Source: Crotophaga sulcirostris (Eukaryota; Chordata; Aves; Cuculiformes; Crotophagidae). Taken from it: DNA of 64,000 nucleotides. The stretch spans positions 1-64,000 of the forward strand of contig VYZB01000339.1 of NCBI GenBank assembly GCA_013397455.1, in the 5' to 3' direction. Each line of letters begins with the position of its first letter. Position 1 is the first letter of the stretch. The position numbers and the translations under genes are program-made. This document shows, piece after piece, positions 1-13,131 of this stretch. A model generated the notes under the pieces. That model had not been told where the DNA came from. It ran no database searches and saw nothing but the letters and a program-made list of their open reading frames with translations.

Positions 1-599
1 AAATACTACTACGAATACTAAAGAACAATTCTTCATATAAAACCTGCAAAAGAACAAGAATTCGCCTGAGCTCTTTATGTTTTTATATAAAATAAATAGA
101 AAAAAAGGACAATCATTGTTTTGAATATTACTCCTATTTTTATAACGGAAATTAAAAGGATAGTATTTTTATCCGCGACAGGGTCGAAGGCATTAATTTT
201 CACCATTTGCTACTGTACATAGGGAAGGATGCCCTGCTCCCAGGGGATTATGAGGAAAATGATTTGGGAGAATTGGTGAAGCAGATTCTTCCCCCGGTGA
301 GTCTCAAGGCAGGCTCCTTTGCCACTAACCTCTCCGAAGGGGCAGCGTCCCCTTGCCTCTAGATTTCGATTTTTTTTTTCCCCTCCTGCCTTCTTTGGTT
401 CCCGATGTATCTGTATTAGATTCTGCTCAGACAATGAGCTTAGAGGATAATTCTCTTGAGAAAACAACAGCTCGATCCAAAATGTACATCTCTCTTGCCT
501 ATTGGAGAGAGAAATAGTTTAAACAACAAAACCAAATTCAAACCAAAATAAAATAATAAAAAAAATCTAAACCCCAGCCCCTAGATCCCAAAGCAGCAG
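1..599. other. AT-rich left flank, no gene seen
   Basis: This is AT-rich sequence left of the CpG-rich zone. A minus-strand frame of 85 codons covers 210-467, but I see no recognisable motif and no convincing splice sites around it. The composition is that of ordinary intergenic DNA, becoming A-rich just before the CpG-rich patch (about 520-575). I see nothing else here. Confidence 0.6.
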
Positions 600-830
600 C
601 AAGGATAGTAAGTACTAAGCCCCGTGCACTGCCCTTCTGGCTGGCCGGGCAGAGTCGCAGAACAAAGCGAAAGCGGAGACAGGACCCCGTTTGGCAGGAG
701 TGGGGAAGTGAAGCGGGGGCCGGAGCCGTTCCCGGAGCCGGTGCCGCAGGGTCGAGGGAAGACGAGGCGATCCCACCTCCGATCCGCTACCCAACTGCCC
801 CGGGCAGCTCGGTACTGGACCTGGATGCAA
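600..830. promoter_or_regulatory. CpG-rich patch, left part of a CpG island
   Basis: By hand count there are about 18 CpG dinucleotides in the roughly 240 bases from 601 to 840, against near absence in most of the window. The patch is GC-rich and lies between AT-rich segments. Such unmethylated CpG clusters usually mark vertebrate promoters or first exons. Frames cross it on both strands (624-965 plus, 615-830 minus), but both are explained by GC-rich composition that lacks stops. I see no TATA box that would fix a start or direction. It probably belongs to the same promoter region as 1376-1915. Confidence 0.6.
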
Positions 831-1375
831 AGTACAGTGTGTTACTCTCCAGTGCTGTCCATGCTTCTCATCGTGTGTAACGAGCAGGGTTCTCGCCTTT
901 GCATTTTTTTTTCGGTCGGAATTGCTCTTTTCTTTGATATTTTATTTTTTTTTTCTTCCTTGTAGACCTTCCTGCCTCTCATCCTCTCTTTGCACTTTTC
1001 CGAGCTCTGTTTAACCCGCCTGAGTCACATTTTTGGGTTATGTTCTTTTGGAAAAAAAAAAATAACTAAAAAAAGATTGTGAACGCTCTCTCACTCCTTT
1101 GTTCTGTTTTATGCAAGCTCTTATTGTACAAGTTTAGGAACCCCTGTTGTAGCTACCACTAAAGAATTATGCACTACTACGAAAGTTTTTGTTCCTTGTT
1201 TATTGAGTTTGGAGGTAAAATGTATTTTTCTACATTCTGGCTTATTGCTTAGTAAAATTTATTTCATAAAACAAACTTTTTTTTTGTCATAAAAGAATGT
1301 GTAGTGTTCACCTGTGGTCCGGTTTCTAACGAGATAAACCATTTTCACCTCATCTCTCTATGTACGGACTCCTAT
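831..1375. other. AT-rich spacer between two CpG-rich patches
   Basis: T-rich and A-rich sequence with homopolymer runs around 906-960 and 1052-1075. CpG content falls sharply compared with both neighbours. No exon or repeat family is recognised. If the two flanking CpG-rich patches are one promoter region, this could be upstream sequence, 5' UTR or a short first intron. Confidence 0.5.
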
Positions 1376-1915
1376 CTTACCTTCCGCCCGGGGGACAGTA
1401 ACGCAGCAGCCAGCCCCGTCCCTCCGCCCGGGCAGGTGGCGAAGGAGGACACGTAGGTACCTGCTTCCTTCCAGCTCACCACACAAACCTTAGAAGGAGT
1501 CTTTCCAAAGACACAAAACGAGCCCCGCATGCAAGACGCCGGAAAGCAACCCCTCCCCCCCCCCCCCCCCCAAAAAAAAAAGACAACCAGTAAAAAAAAA
1601 CCAAACCTCCTTCGCCGGTAAAAAAAAAACAAACAAAAACTCCTTCCCCAGCCGGGCAGAGCCGCAGGGGAGGAGAAAAAGGAGCGGGCAGAGCCCGGCG
1701 AGGCGGGCAGGCACATCCCAGCTGCCTCCCACCGCCGGGATGCTCGGGCTACTGCGCTGCCGGCTCCGCTTGCCCCGCAGCCCCGCCCGCCCCGTCGGTG
1801 CCGCCCGCTGGTGCGGGGCTCCTCGAGCAGGTTGGGGGGGGGGGAGGACACGCGGGGCGCAGTGTGCAGCTTTCGTGCCTTCTTCTTCACCTTGTAAATC
1901 GCCACGAGTTTCACG
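1376..1915. promoter_or_regulatory. CpG island, probable gene promoter or first exon
   Basis: About 40 CpG dinucleotides were counted by hand in 1381-1920, the densest stretch in the window. GC-box (Sp/KLF-type) motifs CCCCGCCC and CCGCCCCG lie at about 1781-1793. The island also carries a C17 run at 1555-1571 and a G11 run at 1834-1844, so it is likely to form unusual DNA structure. It is most simply read as a housekeeping-type, TATA-less promoter. I could not find a coding exon with a start codon and donor site on either strand, so gene and direction are unknown. The 180-codon minus-strand frame across it has the composition expected of a GC-rich shadow. Confidence 0.7.
1555..1581. repeat. 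C17-A10 homopolymer junction
   Basis: A run of 17 C is followed directly by 10 A inside the CpG island. On the minus strand this is T10-G17. It may be length-polymorphic and error-prone in assemblies, and the G17 strand could form a G-quadruplex. Confidence 0.9.
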
Positions 1916-4519
1916 GATGGCTATTCAGTGGCCCTACGATGCTGCAACACATCGGCTTGCGTTTTAGTCGTGACTACTTCTGTTCTTTGGCGATGGGCAG
2001 AGTTTGCTGTGTTTGTGTCGGCTGTGGTTTAATGACATAGGGCTCTCTTGACGTTTTATTTATGACCTTATCAGTTAGAGTTCAGTGGCTAGTCGCGAGC
2101 ATTATGAAGTGATCACCTAGGTTATTATCCTTTGTATGGTTTTATTTATTTATTTTTTTTTGGTTCAGAAACGCCAACAGCCTTACCAAAACTTGAGCAG
2201 ATTTGAGATACAGTCATAGTTTAGGTAGATGTTAGTCTTGGAGAACTTATTTTGTGTGCAAATGAATATAAAAAGAAACAAAGTATTATTACACACATGA
2301 TATCTATAACTAGGACTTTGATAACTGTTATATAAAGTGTGTAAAGTTTGTATTAATAAATTTTTGTAAACAATGCAATTTCGTCTAATGTTTGGGGGAG
2401 AGAAATCTAGAACATAACAGTGAAAGCTGCATTTCATTTATTTTATTTTATTTTTAAAATTAGCTCATTTTTGAGCAGCGTTCTTCTAGCCTTTCATGTC
2501 TGGTACATCATTTTATCATCAAATGGTCTCTTACATTTTTACTGATGGTGACTCCTCTGTTTGAGTAAATTAAACAGAAGTGCTAAAGTACAGAGCCTAG
2601 TTCCACACACACCAGCTCAGTAATACTCTCTAAAAGACACAAACCAAACCAGTTGGTGCCTATTATCCATTCCTCTAACAATTCCTGTGCTTAGAAGCTG
2701 GTTATTTCAAGTGGAATCAGCGTGTTTGATGAGATCTTTTCCTAATCTGCTTTTAATGAACATTCTGTATATGATAATGTGCTTCTCAGAGTCACCCAAC
2801 CTGGGCAACAGCAGCATCCTTCTTTGGGTTAAAATTGTATTGGGCTGCCCTAAGAAATGATACTGCAACACAACAGAGAGCTACTTAGGTTTTACAGGGT
2901 AGCAAGTCACTAAAACAAAACAAAATCATCACAAGCTGGGTAGTTTGTCGACTCAAAGCAGAGGACAGGATATCCAACCTTTAATCCTCACTTTAGTTTA
3001 GCAATAGCTGCTTATGTTTATTATTTTTACTGTAGCTCAGGGAGTTCACTCAAGTGTGTTGGAAAGTAACAGCAGTTTAGTTTAAACTAAACTCTATTTC
3101 CTTCTATGATCATGCAATTAAAAACAAAATACAGGAATTAAATGACAATTTTCTAGAAATTTATTTTTCAAAACTCTATGTCCAGGATTTGAAACAGGCT
3201 GGTCATATCCTCTCTGCCATGAATTCACCTTTCAGCATTTTACTGACTAACTGGGAAACACTGACAGAGCTTAGAAAGCTGGTGGCCTCAGTGGTATGTG
3301 TTAGGAATTAGTGCAAGGTGACATAGAAGTTAATGGTTAAATGCACATTGGGTCAGAGAAGAAAGCAAAAAAACCCCAGATCTATTGGGAGGAGGGGGAA
3401 AGGACAATGATTTGTCAATCTGATACCACAGGAAAATCAAGCCATTGTTTCCCAAAGGCAGCACACAGTGAGAAAATGCTGCTAGGTTTATTCAGTAATT
3501 ATGCAGTGCTCATACATACAATCACACTGCATTTCCTGCCCATCTAAACTGAAAAAGTTCTTAAGAGATCCAAGCTGAAGACCTTCTTGATATTGGTAGG
3601 TAGGGGATGAAACCTGGGACTGGTCCACCCAAAAAATAAGGTCTTCTTCAGCAAGTCATGGCACTTGTTGAAATGTGTAGAAGAGGGAGATTCTGCTGTA
3701 AGTGCCATAGAGATGGTTCTAAGCGTCACTCTACTGAAATTCCTCTTTATCAAATCAAATATGGCTTCATGAAAAAATCAGCTCTATTCCCAGTCATTTG
3801 AACTGCCATCTGAAATGATACACTTGGAAAATGTGCAACACTGAGTCTTAAAGCACGAGTTTTGTGGGAATTGCTGATGTTCTGTATGCTGTTATATGAC
3901 TAGCAGCAGAAATTGAGAAAGTCAGCTGAGGAAACAAGAATGACTAAGACAAGACATGATTTTGGAGCTTTGCATTGCAAAAACCTCCTGACATTCAGTC
4001 AAAGTGACAAACTCCAGTTAGTTATGAAAGGAGGCTGAGCAGAGCGGGACAAACTGCTCAAGGTTCCAGCCCTCACGAACATGGTGTCACACCACATCTG
4101 TCTACATAGAACTACATGGACCATCAAAACCAGAAAAACTTGAAAGAACAAATTTCAGTAGAGCCCTGGTGTAAACCTGGCAGAGGCCAGAACCTACCTT
4201 TCACAAGATTTGCTTGTGAGCGTGCTGATCTCCTCTCCATGTTCCTCTGGAACCTTTCAGCCTTCTTCAAGAAACAAAGTTCATCTATTGTCTATATACA
4301 TTTTCACCTAGAGTTAAGGAAAGGAGAAAATCAGGAGGAAGTTTTATCTTTTGGGGGGTTGTTATTTGAAACTTTTGTAGCTTAATTTCCAGTTCCAGCT
4401 TAAATTATTTAGTTTCTCTTCAGAAAAAACCTTCAGGGAAAGTACATCCCTTAAAATTTTAAGGACCTCGTGCTTACCCTCTAGAAGTACATGTCCTTTT
4501 AGCTACACTCATGGATTTT
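1916..4519. other. Noncoding stretch, no gene or repeat family recognised
   Basis: AT-rich single-copy-looking sequence to the right of the CpG island. Frames of 60-89 codons occur on both strands (for example 2183-2437 minus and 4116-4385 plus). None shows recognisable domains or sits between credible splice sites. There is a short T/A-rich stretch around 2141-2161. I see nothing else to annotate. Confidence 0.55.
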
Positions 4520-5505
4520 TAAGCCTCGAGGGGACTCATGATCATCTACTCTATCTTAGACAATACAGGGCACAGGATTTCATTGAGTCCTTCATTTAGC
4601 ATTTAACTTCTGAGTGAGCTATTCTGTATGACAGTGGTATTGATTGCAAGACTTACAGGAATGGCAGATTTGCTGGATAAGTTGTTCCAGATGTGGCAGT
4701 TTAGCACTCTGTTCTATGTTTCAATTCATCTCATTTATTTTGAGTCTAAGAGATTTCTAGCCTGCTGAAAAATCTCTAATGCCTGTAGATTTTATTCTCC
4801 ATGTAGGTAGTCTTAGGCAGAGATTTACTCTCCTCTATGTCTCATCTTTAAGGTAGAAAGGTCGATCTCCAAGTGCTCACTATGAGGGAGGTTTTCCACA
4901 AATGGCATTATTTCTGAACCATTTGTATTCATTAAAATCCTTGCTAAAGTGTCGAGGCTAGAAATGATTACAGTACCCAGTAATGACCACCATGAGGATA
5001 TGGTGGAATGCAATGATTTTCCTCTTCTTCCTCAGGTGCTGCTCATTTCTAATAAGGGTTGCATTTGCTTTCTTGGTCATTTAATCATGCTGGGAGTTCA
5101 TGATCTGTTCATAATCCTTTCCCACACTTAGCATCTTTTCCAGACGATTATGTCACATGCACAAAAGCCGTGGCCTGGAAGTGACACCATTGTTCTTTGT
5201 TCCTATTTTATACTATTTTTACTATTTATATTATGTGTTAAGTCATGTTAAAGCACTTTTTCAGGAGAGTTTACCTTACTCAATTCACTTTGGGATGAAT
5301 TTTTTTTCATGCACAGCTACCAGATTTTGTCATTTTAGCTATCACCTGACACCCATTCTTGTCCATTCCATCAATACCATTTGTTTATTTGTACATTCTG
5401 GTACATGGACCCAACGCAGCTCTGGTGCACTTCTGTGTAATTATGCCAGACAAGGACTGGTCCCAGTCTAGGTGCAAATCCTGGGGACAGAGCAAGTCAG
5501 AGTGA
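4520..5505 (-). mobile_element. Ancient CR1-type LINE fragment, minus orientation
   Basis: Read in the given direction, this stretch follows the antisense order of the 3' half of an old amniote CR1 consensus, recalled from memory. Landmarks in order are: a segment like 'gatcatcta-tct' near 4540; 'ggataagttgttccag' near 4675; 'ctccatgtaggtagt' near 4797; 'gttttccaca' near 4892; 'ttgcatttgctttcttgg' near 5058; 'ctgggagttcatg' near 5090; 'ttctttgttccta' near 5190; and 'ggactggtcccag...aatcctggggaca' near 5455-5490. The order and spacing make chance unlikely, although the copy is strongly diverged and full of stops. It covers the end of the reverse transcriptase region and the 3' tail and lacks the 5' part. 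It is probably a very old insertion that predates modern birds. The boundaries are approximate. Confidence 0.7.
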
Positions 5506-7204
5506 CTCATAGCAGGCTGCTGGCCCAGTGTCCATCTTTTGCACTTGAATTCCTAGAGGCATTTCCATCCTGGTGTAGCTGAGGACCTGTTCACTCTAAA
5601 CCCGCATGGAATACCCCGAAGTGTTTTTTTTCTGAAACTGACCACGACTCAGTTACTTGTCTGGAATCCACTGAGGAGAGTAGTAGTACACGATGCGTTA
5701 GAGTTAATGTGGTTGAACTGCTAAGTCAGAATAAAGATAAAATCTAATTTTTTTTTTTTGGCAATAATTAGTTAAGTGGCTGTTGATAGGTTTTATCCAA
5801 GACTTCAAATGAGATTTAGTTTTGAACAAGGACATTTAAGAATCACGAGTATGCTAGTTTACAGGCAGTGGAGACAGACATGCTATGTTTGCCATTTATA
5901 CAAGTGTGATTTTTTTGCGACTTCAAGAATGAAGGTGTATTGATCTCTGAAACAGTGTAATTCCTCTACATGGATCACAGAGAGAAGACCTCTTTCTCTT
6001 CAAACTCTGAAATGGGTTTCACATATTCTGCTTCAAAATGAATCTCATGGTGATTTATGGCAGTATGAAGTAGAAAAGGTGGACAGAATAATGACGGTCA
6101 CTTCTCATTCTTCTGTGGTGTCCTCCAGTATCTCAGTATCAGGATATGAGGAACTGCAAAGGCATAACTGGATGGAAAAGCATCTAGCATGAACAAACAC
6201 CTCCCAGTTGACATCCCCAACATGGAAATTGGAAAGGAGAAAGAACAGAGGCATTGAGAATGAAAAGCTTTACAACAAAGAATATTTCTATTGCCGTCTT
6301 CACCAAATCCTTCAGAAAAGGCACCCAGGATGGAGCCTGTTTTTCTCATTTGCTGGATCAACCACTTGGGGCTGAGGGGCCCACTGATTTCTTATGGGTG
6401 TTGAAGGGTAGAGACATTTTAACAAAAATGATGTATTTTTTCCTCTCTGTTACACATTTCTGAAAGTCTTGGTCTTTGTCCTCAGACTCTTTGCTCATAA
6501 CAGAAAGGCAGGGTAACCTCATATCCTGCCCTTTTTGTAGGGTTAATATGGTCCTCTGAAAGTGTATATCCAGTGTGGTATGCATATTTATAGGTGGAGA
6601 GGGCGGACAGAGAGAATAGTTGCCTGGGCTAAAGGGTTTACCATTCAAGATTTGACAACAGATCTAAATATATATATTCATTTTGGACAGATTAGATTAG
6701 ACTCAGCCTATGGCTGATCTCTGTTTTGACATTTATCTCCATGGTGAGAAGAATGGTTACTTTTGAGTGGTAGAGTGATGAATAAATGACTGCCTTTCCC
6801 TGAGGAGTGAAGATTAGTGTCACAAGAAATCAACCATCATGTATGTTATATGCCGAACGTGTACTCTCTCAGCTCCCACCGCTTGGATGGGATTGAAACT
6901 TCCCTGACAGTTTGAAAGAATGAAGAGTGCTTGGGTGGTGTAGGAATGAGGCTTCTCTGAAAATGGTTAAACTTTTAATCAGTTGTGAGGTCTTATGTCA
7001 CCAGCAAAATAACAATATATGTAAATCAAATCGTAAAAATAGCGCAAAGCAATCTTCCTCTCCCTTGCTGTGTATATATAGGCATATGTGTATGTATATA
7101 CACATATTTCTAAATCAGACATAAATGATAACACATTAAAGTTCCAATATTTATGTATTGGCCCTAGCTAAACTTAGACACAACATCTAATTTACACTGA
7201 CGTC
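5506..7204. other. Noncoding stretch, nothing recognised
   Basis: No gene seen. Frames at 6098-6361 (minus), 6254-6463 (plus) and 6358-6648 (minus) overlap each other on opposite strands and have no recognisable motifs. Short alternating TA/TG tracts occur at about 6666-6678 and 7071-7107. Confidence 0.55.
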
Positions 7205-7340
7205 TTTCTTTAACAAGTTTTGTAAGAGGAATGATTTAAGTTCAAGGAAGTGCAGTGAGTCATCTGCACGGTGGGCCAGTGGCTGAGCTAAGTTTAGAAT
7301 CAAGGGGAAGTTTGGATCTTCTGGCTCCAAGTTTTTCCCT
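7205..7340 (-). mobile_element. Possible MIR-like SINE relic
   Basis: The stretch reads like the antisense core of a MIR SINE. A 'caagga..gtgcagtgagtc' segment is followed by 'ccagtggctgagcta', then 'agaatcaaggg' and 'ggatcttctggctcc', in the spacing expected of the MIR motif 'gcagagc...gaac-cagg-ctgactcc'. The match is by eye and the copy is heavily diverged. MIR copies are few but present in birds. A chance resemblance is possible. Confidence 0.4.
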
Positions 7341-10300
7341 TTACATCTCTGCTTTTTTCAAACATTCTCAGTGCTTCAGGAAAAAAAAAAGAAGAAACTT
7401 TCTTTGCAATTTCCTTTCTTTTATTACTTGATTTTTTCATGTATCCATGGTTCTCTGGTCTTGTATGGTATCAGGGAGTTTAATTTAATGAGTTGATCAG
7501 AGTTTTGAAAACCAGGTTACCTGATGACCTTGCAAATGTTACCTTGTGACATGGCTGTTTCAGGAGTTTAAAAAACATAAATGAAAAAAGTGAAGTCTGT
7601 TCAAGTGATACCTTAGCAAAACGTGTTTCCCTGTTGCAAGGAAACAAACGAGATGAAACCGAGATCAGCCCAACCCAGCCCATTCAACCAGTACCTCTGT
7701 TGCTACCTGCCTGCTATGAAACTACACATAGTCATTCTCTTCAGCTGTCTTTCCTTCCAAGACTTTATGTGGGCCAATGACTTTCCTACCAGACCAAGAG
7801 AACCATACAGGTTATGGGGCATCATATCCTGTCTGAAATCCAGCTCATTCCTCCTTCGAGAGGTGCCTCTCCATACAAACTCACTGCCAGAATGAGGGAA
7901 GACCAGTGCACTCTCTGTAAGTGGACAGTGGCCAGGCCATTCCCAGAGGGTTATGAGACTGTCTCCTCTTCACTAGGGGCAGGATGCTTGTCTTGTGCAA
8001 CATGGATTAGAGCCTTGCATGTTCTTCTCCACTCTTGTGGCACCTCTTCCCAGTGCAGTCTGACATGTATTATAAGGCACAACCCATCTCTGATACAAAT
8101 TGAATGGTCAAACTCCTTTTGTACAGCTTTTATAGATTTTATCTATAATTCCCCATGGCCAATAAATATACAAAAACTAAGGAAGACCGGTGACAATCTT
8201 TAAGACTATGCTTGTTTAATGATTTCCAGTTTTCCAAGCTGGTTGGGTGCATTGCTGTGTTTTGCATCAGGAAATAGACACGACACAGCTAAGAGGTGAT
8301 TAAACCGGGGACTTTGTGTAGCATACTGTATGCAGAGAGGTGGAACATTTATACTGAAAGGAAGCAGTTTTCTGATTGCATTTCACTTTGCTATAATAAA
8401 ATGCAGTTACGTTTTATAACAGTTTCATTTCATTCTACTTATACTGCAATGACAGTCTTATTACATCACTGTTTATGCTTTTTACTAAGCTTAGTCATTG
8501 TTTAATCTTATAAACAGAGAGTCAACTTCATGCCTGATATTTGTTGCAGCTCACACTCCTGAACCCTAACACAGTTGGAGGTATCATGGGACAGGGATGT
8601 AAAATCAATTAGATAACCTGGTCCTTTCTAGATTCCTACCTGGGGAATCCCATACTGTTGTTGCTGTCCAATAGAGCCGGACACTCAGAGAAAAGAAAAA
8701 AACTGAAATCTCTTAGTTATCAATTACTAGCACCTAACAGGAGTGTAATTGCAGTCACTATTGGCCGGTTTTACCCAGACTTGTTTTACCAACAATGATG
8801 GTGTTAATATCAATGGCACCACAAGCAGAAGGAAAATTCCACTCAATGTGAGTGAGCTTGAATGCAATCTGACCCTGTCTTATTAAAGATGACTTTTTCA
8901 GCATTTGCAGTCTTTTCATATTCCAGATCAGCGGTTCCTAAAGGGTGGGCTTCAGAGTCACAATATCACAATACCTCCTTGTAGCTCCACGGCAAGCAGC
9001 TGTCCCTCTGATAAGATAAATGCCACCTTTTATAAACTGCAGTTACTGTTCACTTTTCTCCACTATCCTTATATCTCTGCTTTGACATAGTCTGAGTCAT
9101 TCTCTGCATGGGAAACATTTCTTCCTGTAGGCATACATATGACTAGGACTGTGTACTGACAAAAAGGGTATAATGTGTCCTCTGACTCCACAGTGAAATG
9201 CTTCTGCCCGGAATTAGGATGCTTGGTATCACAGTGAAGACATAAATCAGTGAGTTTTTTTCAGATTCCCCTGTTATAGGTAGATGCCAAATGGAAAATA
9301 TAGCCTTTAAAGGGCAAAGAATGCCTTGCCCATGCACCTGTGGGCACAACCTGGGAGTGCAGGAACAGATAGTGTCTGAAGGCTATGCTGAGCCCACTGA
9401 GCATAGACACCAAAGAGAAGACAACAAAGGGGAAGAACTTGGCTCCTCTCTGTTTGGATTGTGAGAAACAGGGACTGACTACATTCCTGCACAGCTCTAG
9501 TGGCAAGAACTTAAGAGCATCCATATGGACCAATCCAAAAGCTGCCCAGCAGCCTGTTTCTGGTGGTGACCCACAGTTTAAGAAAAGCCTACAAGTTAGG
9601 GTACGTAGAAGTACCAACTCTGCTGAAATGAGCATCTAGTCATCAGTAAATTAAGGACTTGCTACTCTGTAAGCTGCCTTTAAATGTCTGTTTAACAGAC
9701 CAGGTGGACCTCTGTTGGTTTGGTGGCTCCCTTTTAACATCCACTTTTATTTTAAACTTTACTTTATCAGTGAATTTCCCATTTAAATTATGCATTATAT
9801 GCTCTTGCTATTTGATAAATTACATTGTTAACATGCATAACCGCCCCCAAAGACTCTGAGTATCTGTAGTCAAAATATCATTTCTTGCATATTCCTAGGC
9901 AGGATACATGCTGGCTGTTGTTGGAGGTTATGAAAAAGTCGCAGCTCATTAAAAAACCCAAATATTATCTGGGTTATTTTTTCTGTCCATTCTTCCCGTC
10001 TTGTTTACAATTTAAAACTTTTTAAAATTTCTTGTTATGACTTACAAGTTATTTCACTTTGTGTTTATACCTACTGCAGCTACTTTTGATGTATCATGAG
10101 CATTCTGACTTCTGTTTCTGTAATAATGCCTCTAGAACAAACACCATGAGAAAGCATTGTATCATAACTTGGTTATGCTTTCCATACTGCTCTAATGCCT
10201 GAGTCTGAAATTTAGATCTAAATTTTTTACAATGAAACCACAAGTAAAATCAAGCAGTGTTTTAGTATACTTTTGTAATACAAAGCTGTGTATTTGAATA

Positions 10301-13131
10301 CCAGCTTCATCTGGTTCAGCAACTTGCCTAAGATCTTGCAGTGGTTACACTGAAACATTAAAGAAATCACATAATTTTTCACCCAGTGTGAGACTTTCGC
10401 CAGCTGGTCAAAAACTTGGATTGTTTTTGTTTTGAACAATTCACTTTTTCATACGTATACATATCCAGCTGAACAGAAACTACAGCATTGCCACCTAGGC
10501 AAAAAGAGATACTTCTAGAATACCTGCCAAGATTCAGAATACCCAAAGAATGTCATATGTACTCCATCACTTGATCATCAGATATGCTATGCGCCCATTA
10601 TTTCTTTGAAGTTCACCAAGAGATGCTGCAGGTTCTTGCTGCATTTCGTGTTTGAAACACTTTCAAGTGCAGAATTCCCTCTAGCTTTCAATGATTTTCT
10701 ACATGCAGAGCAATCAGCCCAAGCTCATTGCCATAAGAATGTGAAAGGGACAGGAAAATGCTGCTGCCTTTCTCTGACCACTTGGAATTAAGATGCTCTG
10801 CATCACAGCAAAAGACATAAGCCAGCAGGAGTTTGTTAGAGTCTGGCTGCCTTAATCAGAAAAAAAAATCTGGTGAGCTGAAGATGTCCAGATGGGTTTA
10901 TAAAGATAAAAATAACAGGCTGTGTCCTTCCCCCTATGATGAGAAAAAATTCCATATTGCGATACTTCCACAGCTTTACCACCTGCACTGCCATGAGAGC
11001 ATGTTCCACAGCAAGGAGTCTCTAACCATCATGAGAAAAGGTGAGCAGGAGTCCATGAATTCATTAGGAGTTCTGTGCTTTGGATCAAAGAGGGAGATAG
11101 TGCTATAGAACAAGAGGGTAGGATACCTCTAGGAAAGAGGACTTGACCCAACCAACAAAATCCGTCTGTGTCAGCACACAGGTAACATGGCCAGGGATAA
11201 CTTCAGGTAATGGTTTGGACTGACAAGGAGCCGCGCTTCGTCATTGCGATCCATTCTGATGGGGGCACACACAAATTAAATTGCCTTGTGTCAACAGATT
11301 CATCTCTTTGCTGAGTATCTTATACCAATCATCATGGGAAAATCCTAGCTACCCATGGAGTGGACTTGCTTCTGTAATTAATTTATAATCCTGGATGGAA
11401 AAGACAGTTGAACTCATATCAGATGACTCAAAAGCGACATATACATGGAGGTTAGATTGCCTGCTGGGGTTTTGTTACGTTTCCAAGCCAGTAGAAAGTT
11501 GTCATATCATTTTTTTTAAGGAACTGGAGAATATTTTCTCAACAGTTTTAGCAGGAAAAGGAGGATATCTGGAAGCATCCTTGGTGGGTCAGTGCTACAG
11601 GGGTGACCCAATGCCTTTACCAAAGGTATAGAGGGAGGGTGAGTGGCCCTTTGGTGAGCTACGCTCTGCTCAAGAGGAAAGATGAAAGGTAATCAAACTT
11701 AGCCTTACCATTTGGTTATGCTCTACATAAAGCTAATGTAGAACCCACTTGTATTGATTATTCTAACTGCACAGATCTTGGTTTTAAGTTCAAAAAATAT
11801 AAATAACACAGGTTTGCTGTTAACAAACAACTTGTCTCTTTGATCTGAGTGAAAGCAGAGTCTAGTTACTGGGCAGCTGTTGTTCTTGGATCATTGTGCT
11901 TGTCATGATAAATTTTCTTTGTAGGTTGGTGGTAGGTGTATCCTAAGGTTTGACATTGAGGGCTGGAGCCATTGGGAGGAAGATGGCTTGGTGCCTGAGA
12001 CAGCATTGTGTTTGTGTACCTCCCACTCAGCGGTACAGATGTTTGAAGTCTGCTCGTGTCTCTCTTTGTCCTAGTAGCATACATCAGTTTTCTGTGGGCA
12101 GGCATTCACTTGATTGCCTAAAGTCCTGACATAACCAAATGTTTGACTGTTTGGCAGGATTCACAAACTAGAAGTTACCCCACTAACTTACTGTTCCAGA
12201 TGTCATCTGCTGGGCATGCTCAGGAGGGATGACAGACCCGTAGGCAGAAGATAGTGATTAAGCTGAGAGCTGGGGGTCACATCTTACTGTTCCCTCCTCT
12301 ACCTCCTGTCCCTCAATCCCTTATGTGTTTGGCCGCTTGCTTTCCCATGAGAAAGTGATCTTTAATAACCTGCTGTCCCTAAAGGAGCAGAAGAGCAGAA
12401 TGTCACTTTGGCTGCACTTAAACTGCAAGTTAACTTTTCTCCCATGTAATGTCTTTTCTAAAAGGATGTTTGTTACGTTGTAAAGTCATATTACACTTCA
12501 CTTGTGTGTAGAAGTGAGTTCAAGGACAACATTCTGTAACCAGAGGGTCTGGAAAAAGATAGGAAAAAAAAATATATATTTCTTTTCCCTGCTGAGGCCT
12601 TCGATGAGAAACAACAAAAAAAGGGAGAACACTGAAGAAAAGCTATTTATTATATTGTTACTGCTGTGCTTTAATTCTTTAGAAATGCTTTCTGTAACTA
12701 ATAATTATTTCAGAAGAAGTCACTTTATTTTAAAACTTGCAGTAGTAAGCAACTACAATTCCCATATGCTATTGGCTGTGTTACTGCTGGTCCTTAGTTG
12801 CATGTAGCTAAATATATTGCAATGAAGATGCATAGAGTTATCGACTTCATTTTTCAAGGCTTGTCTTTAGAAATATGAGCTTCTTTTATGTCTGCACAGC
12901 ATCATCAGGTCTTTGTACTGTCTCTGAGCCCTGTGGATTTAACCTTCGTTTTTGTTTGCAAGCCAGTAATGTTTATACTTTCTATTTTTAACATTTAATT
13001 TTTCACCTATTTTATAAATGTGTCAACAGGCAAAAAATACTTAAGCATTTCAGTGACCAGCAGAGCTGCTGGATATTTTCAGGTATATCTGTCACTGTTC
13101 AAGAACAACGGTTCCTTATTTTGTAAGTATT
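7341..13131. other. Noncoding stretch, no gene recognised
   Basis: About 5.8 kb without a credible exon. The longest frames are 129 codons at 7814-8203 (plus) and 124 codons at 9261-9635 (minus). The latter overlaps an 84-codon frame on the other strand at 9385-9639. Neither shows a domain, signal peptide or splice context that I recognise. The sequence is otherwise AT-rich with small A/T homopolymers (for example 7381-7390 and 12566-12577). Confidence 0.5.

Noticed and set aside
1372..1914. 180-codon minus-strand frame over the CpG island
   Set aside because: It runs through homopolymer C, A and G tracts, giving long Gly, Phe and Lys runs. GC-rich DNA lacks stop codons, and no domain or splice context supports it.
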